Below are positions 39,845 through 48,733 of a stretch of DNA of 64,000 nucleotides, one piece after another (position 1 is the first letter of the stretch; every line of letters begins with the position of its first letter). The DNA lies in NCBI RefSeq assembly GCF_001866665.1, contig NZ_MLYO01000017.1, forward strand, positions 1 to 64,000, read 5' to 3'. A model generated the notes under the pieces. That model was not told where the DNA came from. It saw only the letters and a list, made by a program, of their open reading frames with translations, and searched no databases. The DNA comes from Streptomyces monashensis (lineage in GTDB: Bacteria > Actinomycetota > Actinomycetes > Streptomycetales > Streptomycetaceae). The translations under genes were made by a program, and so were the position numbers.

Positions 39845-40333
39845 ATGGCCACCACGTTGCGCCGCCGCGCCGAACTCCCGTCCGACGAGGTGGAGTTCGC
39901 CACCCTGTACGCGGCGGTCCAGCAGTTCTACGCCCACCAGATGCAGCTGTTCGACCTGCAGGACGCCGAGCGCTGGGCGGGCACGTTCACCGAGGACGCG
40001 GTCTTCGCCGTGCCCACGCTCGAGAAGCCGCTGCACGGCCGGGCCGCGCTCGCGGCGAGCGTCCGCCGCAACGGCGTTCAGCAGAAGCGGAGCGGTGAGC
40101 AGCTTCGGCACTGGATCGGCATGCTCGACGTCGACCCGCAGCCCGACGGGACGCTGCACACGCGCGCCTACGCCCTGGTGTACGCCACGCCGTACGGCGG
40201 CGAGTCCAAGGTGTCGCGGGTGTGCGTCCTGGAGGACGTCCTGGTCCGTTCGCGCGGCAAGTGGCGCACCCGCTCACGTCTGGTGACCCGCGACGACCTC
40301 CTGCACGACGGCCTGACGGGGGACGTGGCCTGA
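39845..40333 (+). CDS. NTF2/SnoaL-like small cyclase or hydroxylase-type protein
   Basis: 162 residues, ATG at 39845 with AGGAAG upstream. Single NTF2-like cone fold: FYAHQMQLFDLQDAERW, TFTEDAVF and a C-terminal RTRSRLVTRDDL strand. The closest pattern is the ActVI-ORFA-like group of type II PKS clusters. Family members act as aldol cyclases, hydroxylase partners or accessory proteins. It is transcribed away from the rest of the aromatic genes but has a SARP-like box. Confidence 0.75.
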   Translation: MATTLRRRAELPSDEVEFATLYAAVQQFYAHQMQLFDLQDAERWAGTFTEDAVFAVPTLEKPLHGRAALAASVRRNGVQQKRSGEQLRHWIGMLDVDPQPDGTLHTRAYALVYATPYGGESKVSRVCVLEDVLVRSRGKWRTRSRLVTRDDLLHDGLTGDVA

Positions 40334-40391
40334 CGTCGTACGCGCAGGCGAGCGCAGCCGCGCCGACGGACGTCGCGGACGCCGTCGGCCA

Positions 40392-40436
<45 letters not shown>

Positions 40437-41375
40437 CTACGCGCGGCAGAGCGGCAGGCCCCCGTGGTGCTCGGCCATCTCGCCGAAGAGCGCGGGAATG
40501 TCCAGCGGGACGCCGGGGACCGCGCCGCGCGCCTCCGCATAGGCACGGTGCAGGTTGGGCACGAGGCGCTCGGCGTCCAGGAGGTCCGCGTACGGGCCCG
40601 GACCGGCCTCACGGGCGGTCTCCAACGGGCTGAGCCCCGCGGCGATGCCCTCGGCCGCGAGCCGTTGCAGACGGCGCAGATAGGCCTCGTTGACGTCGAA
40701 CAGTTCGGGGCCGCCGACCGGCCCGTGCCCCGGTACGACGGTGACGGCACCGAGTGCGCGCAGTTCGGCCAGCGCCCGCAGCGAGCCGGACACGGAACCC
40801 ATCGGGCAGAACGGCGTGGCGCCCGCCATCACGAGGTCGCCGGTGAACAGCACCCGTTGGCGGGGCAGCCACACCACCGTGTCCCCCGTGGTGTGCGCGG
40901 GGCCCGGGTGCACCAGCCGTGCCTCGACGGACCCCACGTGCAGCGTCATCCGGGCGTGGTAGGTGAGGTCGGGCACGACGACCTCCAGGTCGCCCCAGCA
41001 CACGTCGGGCCACAGCCCGGTCAGGTGCAGACCGGCCGCGGCGGCCTCGGCGCGGGCCCGTTCGTGGCCGACCACGACGGCCTCGGGGAAGACGAAGTTG
41101 CCGAACGTGTGGTCGCCGTGGAAGTGCGTGTTGACCAGGAACCGCGGCGGTCGCCCCGCGGTGTGCAGCACCTGGGTGCGCAGGTGGCGGGCCCGCTCCT
41201 CGGTGGCCACGGTGTCGACGAGCGCGCACTCGCCGCCGTCCACCAGCAGTCCGGCGTTGTTCAGGCACCAGCCGCCGTCGGGCTGCAGATACGCGAAGAC
41301 CCCGTCGGCGACCTCGGCGAGCCGACCGTCCGGCGCGCGCCGTGCGGAAGAAGGGGCGGGCGGCGTGCTCGTCAC
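40437..41375 (-). CDS. ActIV-like metallo-beta-lactamase-fold thioesterase/cyclase
   Basis: 312 residues from GTG at 41375 (GGAG upstream). Zinc motif THFHGDH at about residues 83-89, His in PAHTTGD, and PGHGPV. In the actinorhodin pathway the MBL-fold protein ActIV closes the second ring and releases the chain from the ACP. Its position as the next gene after the type II ACP supports the same role here. A general hydrolase is the alternative. Confidence 0.85.
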   Translation of the reverse strand: MTSTPPAPSSARRAPDGRLAEVADGVFAYLQPDGGWCLNNAGLLVDGGECALVDTVATEERARHLRTQVLHTAGRPPRFLVNTHFHGDHTFGNFVFPEAVVVGHERARAEAAAAGLHLTGLWPDVCWGDLEVVVPDLTYHARMTLHVGSVEARLVHPGPAHTTGDTVVWLPRQRVLFTGDLVMAGATPFCPMGSVSGSLRALAELRALGAVTVVPGHGPVGGPELFDVNEAYLRRLQRLAAEGIAAGLSPLETAREAGPGPYADLLDAERLVPNLHRAYAEARGAVPGVPLDIPALFGEMAEHHGGLPLCRA

Positions 41376-41405
41376 GGTCAGCTCCTGCCGTATTCAGGTG
41401 ATGTG

Positions 41406-41669
41406 TCAGGCCGCGGCCCGCGCGGACAGCGCGGCGTTGACGAGGTCCAGGTACTGGCGCGGGGTTTCCGCCTCGTCGAGCGCCACCTCGTCCAGGATCA
41501 CCTCGTGGTCACGCTCGATGACGCCGGTGACCTGCAGCAGGGCCAGCGAGTCGTAGCCGAGATCCATGAACAGGGTGTCCAGGGTGTCCTCGTCCAGGGG
41601 TACACCTTCGCCATCGCCCGCGGCGTCGCGCAGCAGGGCGGCAAGATCGGTCAGCTCGAGCCGGTCCAT
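41406..41669 (-). CDS. Type II PKS acyl carrier protein
   Basis: 87 residues from ATG at 41669, the usual size of aromatic PKS ACPs; the in-frame GTG at 41690 lacks a ribosome site. The attachment serine lies in MDLGYDSLALLQ. It follows the CLF gene by 43 bp and completes the minimal PKS. Confidence 0.95.
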   Translation of the reverse strand: MDRLELTDLAALLRDAAGDGEGVPLDEDTLDTLFMDLGYDSLALLQVTGVIERDHEVILDEVALDEAETPRQYLDLVNAALSARAAA

Positions 41670-41712
41670 GGTGTGTTCTCTTTTCTCCACTGTTTGTGCA
41701 CGGTTCTTCCGG

Positions 41713-42969
41713 TCAGTGCGCCCCGCGTACGACGGACGCGGCGTTGAACCCGCCGCGGCCGCGGGCCAGCACCAGAGCGCGGCGCAGCCGGGCCGGGCGC
41801 GGGCCGTCCGCCACCAGGTCCACGGGGCAGTCGTCGGCGACCCGCCCGCCCGTGGCGGTCGGCGGGATCACCTGGTCACGCAGGGCGAGCAGCGCCGCCA
41901 CCAGGTCGAGCGCCGAACCGCCCGAACCCAGGCGCCCGGTGCGGGACTTCGGCGCGGTCACCGGCACACCGTACGGCCCGAACAGCGCGGCGAGCGCCTC
42001 CGCCTCGGCCCGGTCGGCCGTGCGCTCCCCCGCCGCGTCGGCGAACACCACGTCCACGTCGGCGGGTTCCACGCCGGCGTCGTCGAGAGCGAGCCGGGCC
42101 GCGTCGAGCAGCCGGGGCGCACCGCGGCCGGGCGCCGGGTCGAACGTGGCGGCGCAGCCCTCGACGGTGCCGAGCACCCGGGCACCCCGGGCGCGCGCGG
42201 CGTCGCCGTCCTCCAGGACGAGAAGGGCACCGCCCTCGCCGACGACGTGCCCCGACGCGTCGGCGTCGAAGGGCAGATAGGACCGCACGGGGTCCTGGCG
42301 CGTGGTCATGCCGCCTGCGGCCAGGTGCGCGGTCCAGCCCCAGGGGCACACGGTGGCGTCGAATCCGCCGGTGAGCACGGCACGTACGCCCCGGCGCAGC
42401 TGGCGTCGGGCCTGGGCCACCGCGTCGATGCCGCCCGCCTGTTCGGTGACGACGACGCCGCTGGGCCCGCGCAGCTGGTGACGGATGGAGATCTGGCCGG
42501 AGTTGGCGGCGTAGAACCAGGCGAAGGACTGGTAGGCGCCGACGTGCCGAGGGCCCTTGCTCCACAGCGCCTGCAGTTCGCGCTGGCCGAACTCGAAGCC
42601 GCCCGCGCCGTTGGCGGTGACGACGCCCACGGAGTAGTCGGGCAGGCCGGCGGGGTCCAGGTCGGCGTCGCGCAGCGCCTCGGCGGCCGCGGCGAGCGCG
42701 AGCCGGGTCACCCGGTCCGTCTGGGGCAGCAGCTTGCCCGGTACGTGGTCCTCGTCGACGAAACCGACCACCTCCCCGGCGAGCGTGGCGGGGTAGCCGG
42801 CGGCGTCGAACCGGGTGACCGGGCCGATCGCGTTGTCGCCCCGGAGCACCGCGGCCCACCAGGCTTCGGTGCCGACGCCGCCGGGGGCGACGACACCGAG
42901 CCCGGTGACCGCGGCACTCACGCCGCGCTCCCCGATCAGGCCGGCGTGCTCGGCGACCACGGCGGTCAT
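41713..42969 (-). CDS. Type II PKS chain length factor (KS beta)
   Basis: 418 residues, ATG at 42969 overlapping the KS alpha stop by 4 bp. KS fold with the catalytic Cys replaced by Gln177 (VTEQAGGID), the hallmark of CLFs that decarboxylate malonyl-ACP and set chain length. Chain length cannot be predicted without an alignment of the pocket residues. Confidence 0.95.
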   Translation of the reverse strand: MTAVVAEHAGLIGERGVSAAVTGLGVVAPGGVGTEAWWAAVLRGDNAIGPVTRFDAAGYPATLAGEVVGFVDEDHVPGKLLPQTDRVTRLALAAAAEALRDADLDPAGLPDYSVGVVTANGAGGFEFGQRELQALWSKGPRHVGAYQSFAWFYAANSGQISIRHQLRGPSGVVVTEQAGGIDAVAQARRQLRRGVRAVLTGGFDATVCPWGWTAHLAAGGMTTRQDPVRSYLPFDADASGHVVGEGGALLVLEDGDAARARGARVLGTVEGCAATFDPAPGRGAPRLLDAARLALDDAGVEPADVDVVFADAAGERTADRAEAEALAALFGPYGVPVTAPKSRTGRLGSGGSALDLVAALLALRDQVIPPTATGGRVADDCPVDLVADGPRPARLRRALVLARGRGGFNAASVVRGAH

Positions 42970-44231
42970 GCGGCCACCCCCAGGCGCCGGTTGGTCAGCA
43001 CCATCGCGCTCTGGAAGCCACCGAAGCCGCTGCCGACGCTGAGCACCGTGTCGGTGCGCTGCTCACGTGCCACGAGGGGCGTGTAGTCGAGGTCGCAGGC
43101 GGGATCGGGGTCACGCAGGTTGGCGGTGGGCGGCACCGTGTCGTGCTCGATGGCCAGGGCGCAGGCGGCGATCTCCAGGGAGCCGATCGCACCGAGCGAG
43201 TGCCCGATCATCGACTTGATGGAGCTGACCGGCACCCGGTGCGCGTGCTCCCCGAGACTCGCCTTGAACGCGGCCGTCTCGTGTTTGTCGTTCTGTTTGG
43301 TGCCCGAGCCGTGCGCGTTGACGTAGTCGACGGCGGTGGCATCCAGGCGCGCCTCGTCCAGGGCGATGCGGATGGCCTCCGCCATCTCACCGCCGTCCAG
43401 CCGCAGTCCGGTCATGTGGTACGCGTTGGAGCGGGAGGCGAAGCCCGCGATCTCGGCGTAGATGTGCGCGTCACGGCGCAGCGCGTGCTCGTACTCCTCC
43501 AGGACGAGCACCGCGCTGCCCTCGCCGAGCACGAATCCGTTGCGGGTGCGGTCGAAGGGCCGTGAGGCGGACTCCGGTTCGTCGTTGCGCGCCGAGGTGG
43601 CGCGGATCGCGTCGAAGGAGGCCAGCGTGATCGGGGTGATGGGCGCCTCGGAGGCACCGGCCACCATCAGGTCCGCGCTGCCCTCGCGTATGAGTTCCAC
43701 GGCGTGTCCGAGGGAGTCGAGCCCGGACGTGCAGCCGGTGGAGACGACGGCGACGGGTCCCAACGCGCCCGCGTCGCGCGCCACTTCGGCCGCGATCGAA
43801 CTGGGCACGAGGTAGTCGCCGAGCCGGGCCTCGGCCCGCTGGGAGTCCAGGAGCCACTGCCGGCCCAGCTCACTGACGTGGGCGTACACCTCGTCGAGCC
43901 CACTGCTGCAGCCGACCGCGCTGCCCAGGGCCACCCCGGTGCGCTCCCCCTCGGCATCGAGCACGAGCCCACTGTCGGCGACCGCCTCCCGGGCGGCGAC
44001 CAGCGCGAACTGGGTCACCCGGTCCAGGCGGCGCGCCTCGTCAGGGGTGAAGCCGTGGTCCGCCGGCGCGAAGTCGGCCTCGGCCGCGATCTGCGAACGG
44101 AACGCCCCGGCGTCGAAGTGCGTGATGCGGCGGGTGGCGGTGCGGCCCTCGGTCAGCAGCGACCAGAAGGCCCTGGTGCCCACGCCGCCCGGGGCGACCA
44201 CCCCGATCCCGGTGATGACGACTCGTCTCAT
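42966..44231 (-). CDS. Type II PKS ketosynthase alpha
   Basis: 421 residues, ATG at 44231. Active-site Cys167 in [10 protein letters not shown], then NAHGSGT and [10 protein letters not shown], the pattern of aromatic rather than polyene type II KSs. Coupled to the CLF. It lies downstream of a SARP gene and a thioesterase in one leftward run, so the first SARP may be cotranscribed with the minimal PKS. Confidence 0.96.
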   Translation of the reverse strand: MRRVVITGIGVVAPGGVGTRAFWSLLTEGRTATRRITHFDAGAFRSQIAAEADFAPADHGFTPDEARRLDRVTQFALVAAREAVADSGLVLDAEGERTGVALGSAVGCSSGLDEVYAHVSELGRQWLLDSQRAEARLGDYLVPSSIAAEVARDAGALGPVAVVSTGCTSGLDSLGHAVELIREGSADLMVAGASEAPITPITLASFDAIRATSARNDEPESASRPFDRTRNGFVLGEGSAVLVLEEYEHALRRDAHIYAEIAGFASRSNAYHMTGLRLDGGEMAEAIRIALDEARLDATAVDYVNAHGSGTKQNDKHETAAFKASLGEHAHRVPVSSIKSMIGHSLGAIGSLEIAACALAIEHDTVPPTANLRDPDPACDLDYTPLVAREQRTDTVLSVGSGFGGFQSAMVLTNRRLGVAA

Positions 44232-44285
44232 CGACTGTCCCTCATGGTTGCCTTGCCTGCGGTGTCCTGCTGTGACGGGCCGGGC

Positions 44286-45041
44286 TCAGACGCCGGCCGG
44301 GACGCGGCGGGGTGCCAGCCGCGCGACGACGCGGCTCGCCCGGCCCAGCAGTCCGGGCAGGTCATGACCGCGTAGGAAGAAGTGGTCGCCCCGCACCGTG
44401 CGCAGCGTGAACGGGCCGGTGGTCCATTCCCGCCAGCCCGCCAGGGCCTCGGGCCCGGCCACCGGGTCCGCCTGCCCGGCGACGGCCAGTACGGGCACGC
44501 CGAGCGGACCGGCCGGGGACGGCCTGCGGGCGGCGGCGCGCAGGTCATGGGCGAGCAGGAGATCGTCACGCAGCACGGGCAGCACGGAACGGTGCCACAC
44601 GCCGCCGGGCCGTGCTCCCTCGGGCACGGCCCCCATCCGGTCCAGAAGGCGGAGCAGATCCTCGTCGGAGGCCCGGCCGGCGTCGGAGAGACCCGCGGGG
44701 GCATCGGGCGGCGGGGAGGCTCCGAGCGCGAGCAGAGCGGGGCCGGGCAGTCCCGCCTCGTGCAGGGCGCGGGTGACGGTGTAGGCGACGAGCGCGCCCA
44801 GGCTGTGCCCGTAGAACACGTACGGGACGTCACCGTCCGCGGCGAAGCGGGGCATCAGCTCCGCGAGCAGACCCTCGCGGCTGGTGATGCGCGGTTCGCG
44901 GCGCCGGTGTTCGCGGCCCGGCAGCAGGTGTCCCACGGTCTCGGCACCGGGGCCGAGGTGGGCGGTCCAGGGGCGGAAGGAGGAGACGCCCGCCCCGGCG
45001 TGCGCGAAGCAGTGGATGCGTATGGGCTGTTCCTCGGGCAT
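44286..45041 (-). CDS. Type II thioesterase at the head of the minimal PKS genes
   Basis: 251 residues, ATG at 45041. GrsT/RifR-like: FAHAGAG near the N-terminus, nucleophile elbow YGHSLGALVAY at about residue 80, and GDHFFL carrying the catalytic His. It edits stalled or misprimed carrier proteins, or could hydrolyse a product thioester. One of three discrete type II thioesterases in the window. Confidence 0.9.
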   Translation of the reverse strand: MPEEQPIRIHCFAHAGAGVSSFRPWTAHLGPGAETVGHLLPGREHRRREPRITSREGLLAELMPRFAADGDVPYVFYGHSLGALVAYTVTRALHEAGLPGPALLALGASPPPDAPAGLSDAGRASDEDLLRLLDRMGAVPEGARPGGVWHRSVLPVLRDDLLLAHDLRAAARRPSPAGPLGVPVLAVAGQADPVAGPEALAGWREWTTGPFTLRTVRGDHFFLRGHDLPGLLGRASRVVARLAPRRVPAGV

Positions 45042-45118
45042 GCGCCGCCGTCCTTTCTGGGAACCCCACGGGTTCGCCGTGCGCAGCCTGCCAAGGGCGC
45101 CTAGAGGAACACTCGTGC

Positions 45119-45940
45119 TCAGGCCGCGTACAGGTCGAAGGTGGAGCTGCGCCGGGGCCCGCAGACGACGTCGAGCGCCGGGTCGACGGCGAGCATCGCC
45201 TGGTGCAGGCGCTGGAGCTGCGGCGAGGGCTCCACGCCCAGCTCCTCGACCAGCCGGATGCGCATCCTGCGGTAGACGTCGAGGGCCGAGGCCTGCCGTC
45301 CCGAGCGGTACAGGGCCACCATCGCCTGCGAGTGCAGCCCCTCGTGGTGGGGATGACGGGCGATCAGGTCGGCGAGCTCGGCGATGACCTCGGTGTGCCG
45401 GCCGAGGCGCAGATCGGCGTCGATACGGCGCTCGACGGTCACCAGACGGCTCTCCTCGAGGCGCATGACCTCGATCTCCAGGATCGGGCCGACCCGGACG
45501 TCCACGAGGGACGTCCCCTGCCACATCGCGAGAGCGCTGCGGAACAGGTGCGCGGCCTGCTCGTCCGCGCCCTCCTCGAAGGCCGCCTGCCCCGCCGCCA
45601 CCAGTTGCTCGTAGCGGTGCACGTCGACGGATTCGGGCTGTACCTGCAGCAGATAGCCGCCGTGCCGGGTGGCCAGCACCTCCTTGGCCGTGCCGGGCGC
45701 GTCCGGCCCCATCGCGGTACCCAGGCGCCGGCGCAGCTGGAGTATGTACGTCTGGAGCGTGGTCATGGCGCTCCGGGGCATGCTGGTGCCCCAGATCTCC
45801 TCCATGAGCGTGGGCACGGGGACGACCCGGCCCGGATGAAACGCGAGGAGCGCGAGAATCTGCCTCGGCTTGCCCGCGGTCGGAACGATCGAGACCCCGT
45901 TGACGTCGGCGCTCAACGGGCCCAGAACCTGAATCTGCAC
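45119..45940 (-). CDS. SARP family transcriptional activator (1)
   Basis: 273 residues from GTG at 45940 with GGGGAG upstream. N-terminal winged-helix (IQVLGPLSADVNGVS...GKPRQILALLAFH) and a bacterial transcriptional activation domain, ActII-ORF4 size. It is 77 bp upstream of the thioesterase/minimal PKS genes and divergent from the thioesterase-SARP2 pair. It is the likely direct activator of the TCGA-heptamer promoters. Confidence 0.93.
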   Translation of the reverse strand: MQIQVLGPLSADVNGVSIVPTAGKPRQILALLAFHPGRVVPVPTLMEEIWGTSMPRSAMTTLQTYILQLRRRLGTAMGPDAPGTAKEVLATRHGGYLLQVQPESVDVHRYEQLVAAGQAAFEEGADEQAAHLFRSALAMWQGTSLVDVRVGPILEIEVMRLEESRLVTVERRIDADLRLGRHTEVIAELADLIARHPHHEGLHSQAMVALYRSGRQASALDVYRRMRIRLVEELGVEPSPQLQRLHQAMLAVDPALDVVCGPRRSSTFDLYAA

Positions 45941-46032
45941 AGTGCTCTCCCCATACCCGGTCGAGTTCCATCCATGGCCGAAAGCCATCGACGCGACGCA
46001 CGCTAGCCTGGTTTCGGCCATGCCCCCCGAAG

Positions 46033-46050
46033 TCTCGACCGGCAGTCGAG
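46033..46050 (+). promoter_or_regulatory. SARP-type direct repeat in the SARP1/thioesterase divergent region
   Basis: TCTCGAC and AGTCGAG lie 11 bp apart in the 268-bp region between SARP1 and the rightward thioesterase-SARP2 genes. This suggests cross- or auto-regulation among the SARPs. Confidence 0.4.
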
Positions 46051-46208
46051 CAGCCCTCCAACCTCTCTTGTGCGCCGGAGAGTTCCGCAGTCAGCACCCA
46101 CACTCAAGAACAGTCGTACGAATCCTCGAAGCGGGCTCGCGCACTCCGGCACCGCCGCGCATGGCCGGTTATCGTCCACCCACCGACCGGACCATCGACG
46201 GAGACGCC

Positions 46209-46952
46209 ATGGAGCTGCGCCTGTTCGTGTTCCACCACGCCGGTGGTTCCCACCTGCTCTACCGCGACTGGCCCGACGCCCTCCCCGCCGACTGGGACGT
46301 GCACCTGATCGACGCGCCCGGTCACGGCATGCTCGCGGACCAGCCCGCGATCGGGGACGCGCCCGCCCTCGTGGACCACTTCCTGCGCGACCTGGACGAC
46401 CGGCTCACCGGGCGCTTCGCCCTGTTCGGGCACAGCATGGGCGGCCTGATCGCCTACGAGCTCACCCGGCGCCTGCTCGCCGAGGGTCGCACCCCGCCCC
46501 TCTGGCTCGGCCTGTCCTCGCGCGGCACACCCCTGCCCGACGGTGCGCGCACCCACCGCCACCTGCTCGGTGACGAGGAGCTGCGGCGCGAGGTCGCGGC
46601 GCTGGGCGGGACGCCGTCCGCCGTCCTCGAGGACCCCGCCCTGTGGCGCCTGTACGCCCCGGTGATCCGCCGCGACATGCAACTGGTCGAGACGTGGCGC
46701 CCCGCCCCGGACGCCGGACTGCTGTCCGTACCGCTGTCGGTCTTCGGCGGCAGGCACGACACGGCGACGCCGCCCGCGCGCATCGACGGCTGGGCCGGCC
46801 GGGCGGCGCGCTTCCTCGGCCTGCACCTGTTCGACGGCGGGCACTTCTACTTCCGGCCCGACCCCGGCCCGCTGCTGCGGCAGGTCACCGTCGACGCCCG
46901 GCGCGCCCTGGACCTGGCCGCCGGCCTCCCGGGGCACACGGTGACGCGGTGA
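46209..46952 (+). CDS. Type II thioesterase, coupled to SARP 2
   Basis: 247 residues from ATG at 46209 (GGAG 6 bp upstream). FHHAGGS near the N-terminus, nucleophile in FGHSMGGLIAYE at about residue 80, and GGHFYF with the catalytic His. The stop overlaps the next start as GTGA, so it is translated with SARP2. A housekeeping editing role is likely. Confidence 0.9.
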   Translation: MELRLFVFHHAGGSHLLYRDWPDALPADWDVHLIDAPGHGMLADQPAIGDAPALVDHFLRDLDDRLTGRFALFGHSMGGLIAYELTRRLLAEGRTPPLWLGLSSRGTPLPDGARTHRHLLGDEELRREVAALGGTPSAVLEDPALWRLYAPVIRRDMQLVETWRPAPDAGLLSVPLSVFGGRHDTATPPARIDGWAGRAARFLGLHLFDGGHFYFRPDPGPLLRQVTVDARRALDLAAGLPGHTVTR

Positions 46953-47938
46953 GCGTCCTCGGCGAACCGCTGCGCAGCAGACCCCACGTCGCCGGGAGCA
47001 CGGAGTTCCGGCTCCTCGGCCCGGTCGGCATCCGGGACGGCGCCACCGGCGCGGACATCGTGCCGCCCGGCTCCAAGCAGCGCGCCCTGCTCGCCGCGTT
47101 CGTGACGCACGCCGGCACGCTGCTCTCGGCGGACCGGCTCACCGAGGAGCTGTGGGGCAGCGCCCCGCCCACGAACGCGCCGAACGCCCTGCAGGCCCAT
47201 GTGGGCAGGCTGCGGCGGCTGCTGCCCGCCCCGCAGGGCCCGGGGGCCGGCGACCACGAGTGGATCAGCACCCTGCCCACCGGATATCTGCTGCGCCTCG
47301 GCCACGCCACGACCGACGTCCAGCACTTCGGCCGCCTGTCCGCCGAGGGGCGGGCGGCCCTCGCCTCGGACCCCGGCCGCGCGGCCGGGCTGCTGCGCCA
47401 CGCCCTGTCGTTGTGGCGCGGCCCGGCCCTCCAGGACAGCCGCACCGGGCCCATCGGCGCGATCGAGGCCGACCGGCTCGAGGAGATGCGGCTGTGCACC
47501 CTGGAGGCGCTCTACGAGGCGAGCCTGCGCTGTGCCCAGCACGGCGAGATCATCGGCGAGCTGGAGAAGCTGACCGCCGCCCACCCACTGCGGGAGCGGT
47601 TCTACGACCTGTTGATGGTGTCCCTGTACCGCAGCGGCCGTCAGGCCGAGGCACTCGGCGTCTACGAGAGGGCACGCCGCCGCCTGGCCGACGCCCTCGG
47701 CATCCAACCGGGCCCCGCCCTGAGCGGCCGCATGGAGGCGATCCTCCACCACTCCCCCGGTCTGGGCGCACCCGCGGACGAGCCCGCGGCCGCGTCGGCG
47801 CACCCGCGGCCCGCCGCCGCCCGGAACCTGGGCGACGAGGTCGCGCGGCTGCAGCATCGCATCGACGAACTCGTATGGGAGCAGCGGGAGCTGGTGCGCA
47901 GGTTCGACTCGGTCGTGGCCCGGCTGCCGGACCTCTGA
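46949..47938 (+). CDS. SARP family transcriptional activator (2) with C-terminal coiled coil
   Basis: 329 residues from GTG at 46949. Winged helix (FRLLGPVGIRDG...GSKQRALLAAF) and BTAD as in SARP1, but with about 60 extra C-terminal residues: a Pro/Ala linker, then a short predicted coiled coil (EVARLQHRIDELVWEQREL). Coupled to the upstream thioesterase. It is divergent at sequence level from SARP1 and SARP3, so it may recognise different repeats. Confidence 0.9.
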   Translation: MSVLGEPLRSRPHVAGSTEFRLLGPVGIRDGATGADIVPPGSKQRALLAAFVTHAGTLLSADRLTEELWGSAPPTNAPNALQAHVGRLRRLLPAPQGPGAGDHEWISTLPTGYLLRLGHATTDVQHFGRLSAEGRAALASDPGRAAGLLRHALSLWRGPALQDSRTGPIGAIEADRLEEMRLCTLEALYEASLRCAQHGEIIGELEKLTAAHPLRERFYDLLMVSLYRSGRQAEALGVYERARRRLADALGIQPGPALSGRMEAILHHSPGLGAPADEPAAASAHPRPAAARNLGDEVARLQHRIDELVWEQRELVRRFDSVVARLPDL

Positions 47939-47960
47939 GGGCCCGCGTCGCGGCGCACCC

Positions 47961-48725
47961 TCACGCCGCTGCCGCGGATGCCCCCGCCAGGTGCTCCTCG
48001 ATGGTGTCCAGCACCTCACGGGCCCGGTCGAGGAGGTAGAAGTGACCGCCGGGCAGGACGTTCAGCTCGAAGGTGCCGAGCGTGTGCTGCTCCCAGGCGG
48101 CGACCTCCGTGACCTTCGCCTTGGGGTCGCTGTCCCCGGTGAGGGCGGTGACGGGGCAGTGCAGCGGCGGGCTCGGTACATAGCGGTAGCTGCGCACCGC
48201 CCCGTAGTCGGCGCGCAGCGCGGGAAGGATCATGTCGCGCGTCTCCGGATCGTCCAGCAGCATGCTCCCGGTCCCGTTCAACGCCCGTATCTCCGCGATG
48301 ACTTCCTCGTCGGTACCCGGCTGGCGGTCGCCGTCGCGGTCGAGGGCGGGGGCCCGGCGGCCGGACACGAACAGCTCCACCGGGCCACGGCCCGCCGCCT
48401 CCAGCCGACGCGCGGCCTCGAAGCCGACCATGGCCCCCATGCTGTGCCCGAACAGGGCGTACGGCCGGTCGGTGAACGGTTCCAGTGCCGTGACGATCCG
48501 GTCGGCGAGGATCCTCAGGTCCGTCTCCGGAGGCTCGAGGCGCCGGTCCTGACGGCCCGGGTACTGCACCGCGAGCACCTCGACGCCCGGCGACAGCGCC
48601 TTGGCCACCGGGAAGTAGAAGCTGGCCGATCCCCCGGCGTGCGGCAGGCACACCAGGCGCACGGCCGCGTCGGGAGCGGGCTGGAAGTTCCTGAACCAGG
48701 GACTTTCACGCTCGGTGCCGGTCAT
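47961..48725 (-). CDS. Type II thioesterase (third)
   Basis: 254 residues, ATG at 48725 with AGGAGA upstream. LPHAGGSASFYF near the N-terminus, nucleophile in FGHSMGAMVGFE at about residue 98, GDSDPKA and GGHFYLL. Standard RifR-like editing thioesterase, last gene of the leftward run from the tandem ACP. Confidence 0.92.
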   Translation of the reverse strand: MTGTERESPWFRNFQPAPDAAVRLVCLPHAGGSASFYFPVAKALSPGVEVLAVQYPGRQDRRLEPPETDLRILADRIVTALEPFTDRPYALFGHSMGAMVGFEAARRLEAAGRGPVELFVSGRRAPALDRDGDRQPGTDEEVIAEIRALNGTGSMLLDDPETRDMILPALRADYGAVRSYRYVPSPPLHCPVTALTGDSDPKAKVTEVAAWEQHTLGTFELNVLPGGHFYLLDRAREVLDTIEEHLAGASAAAA

Positions 48726-48733
48726 GAGTTCTC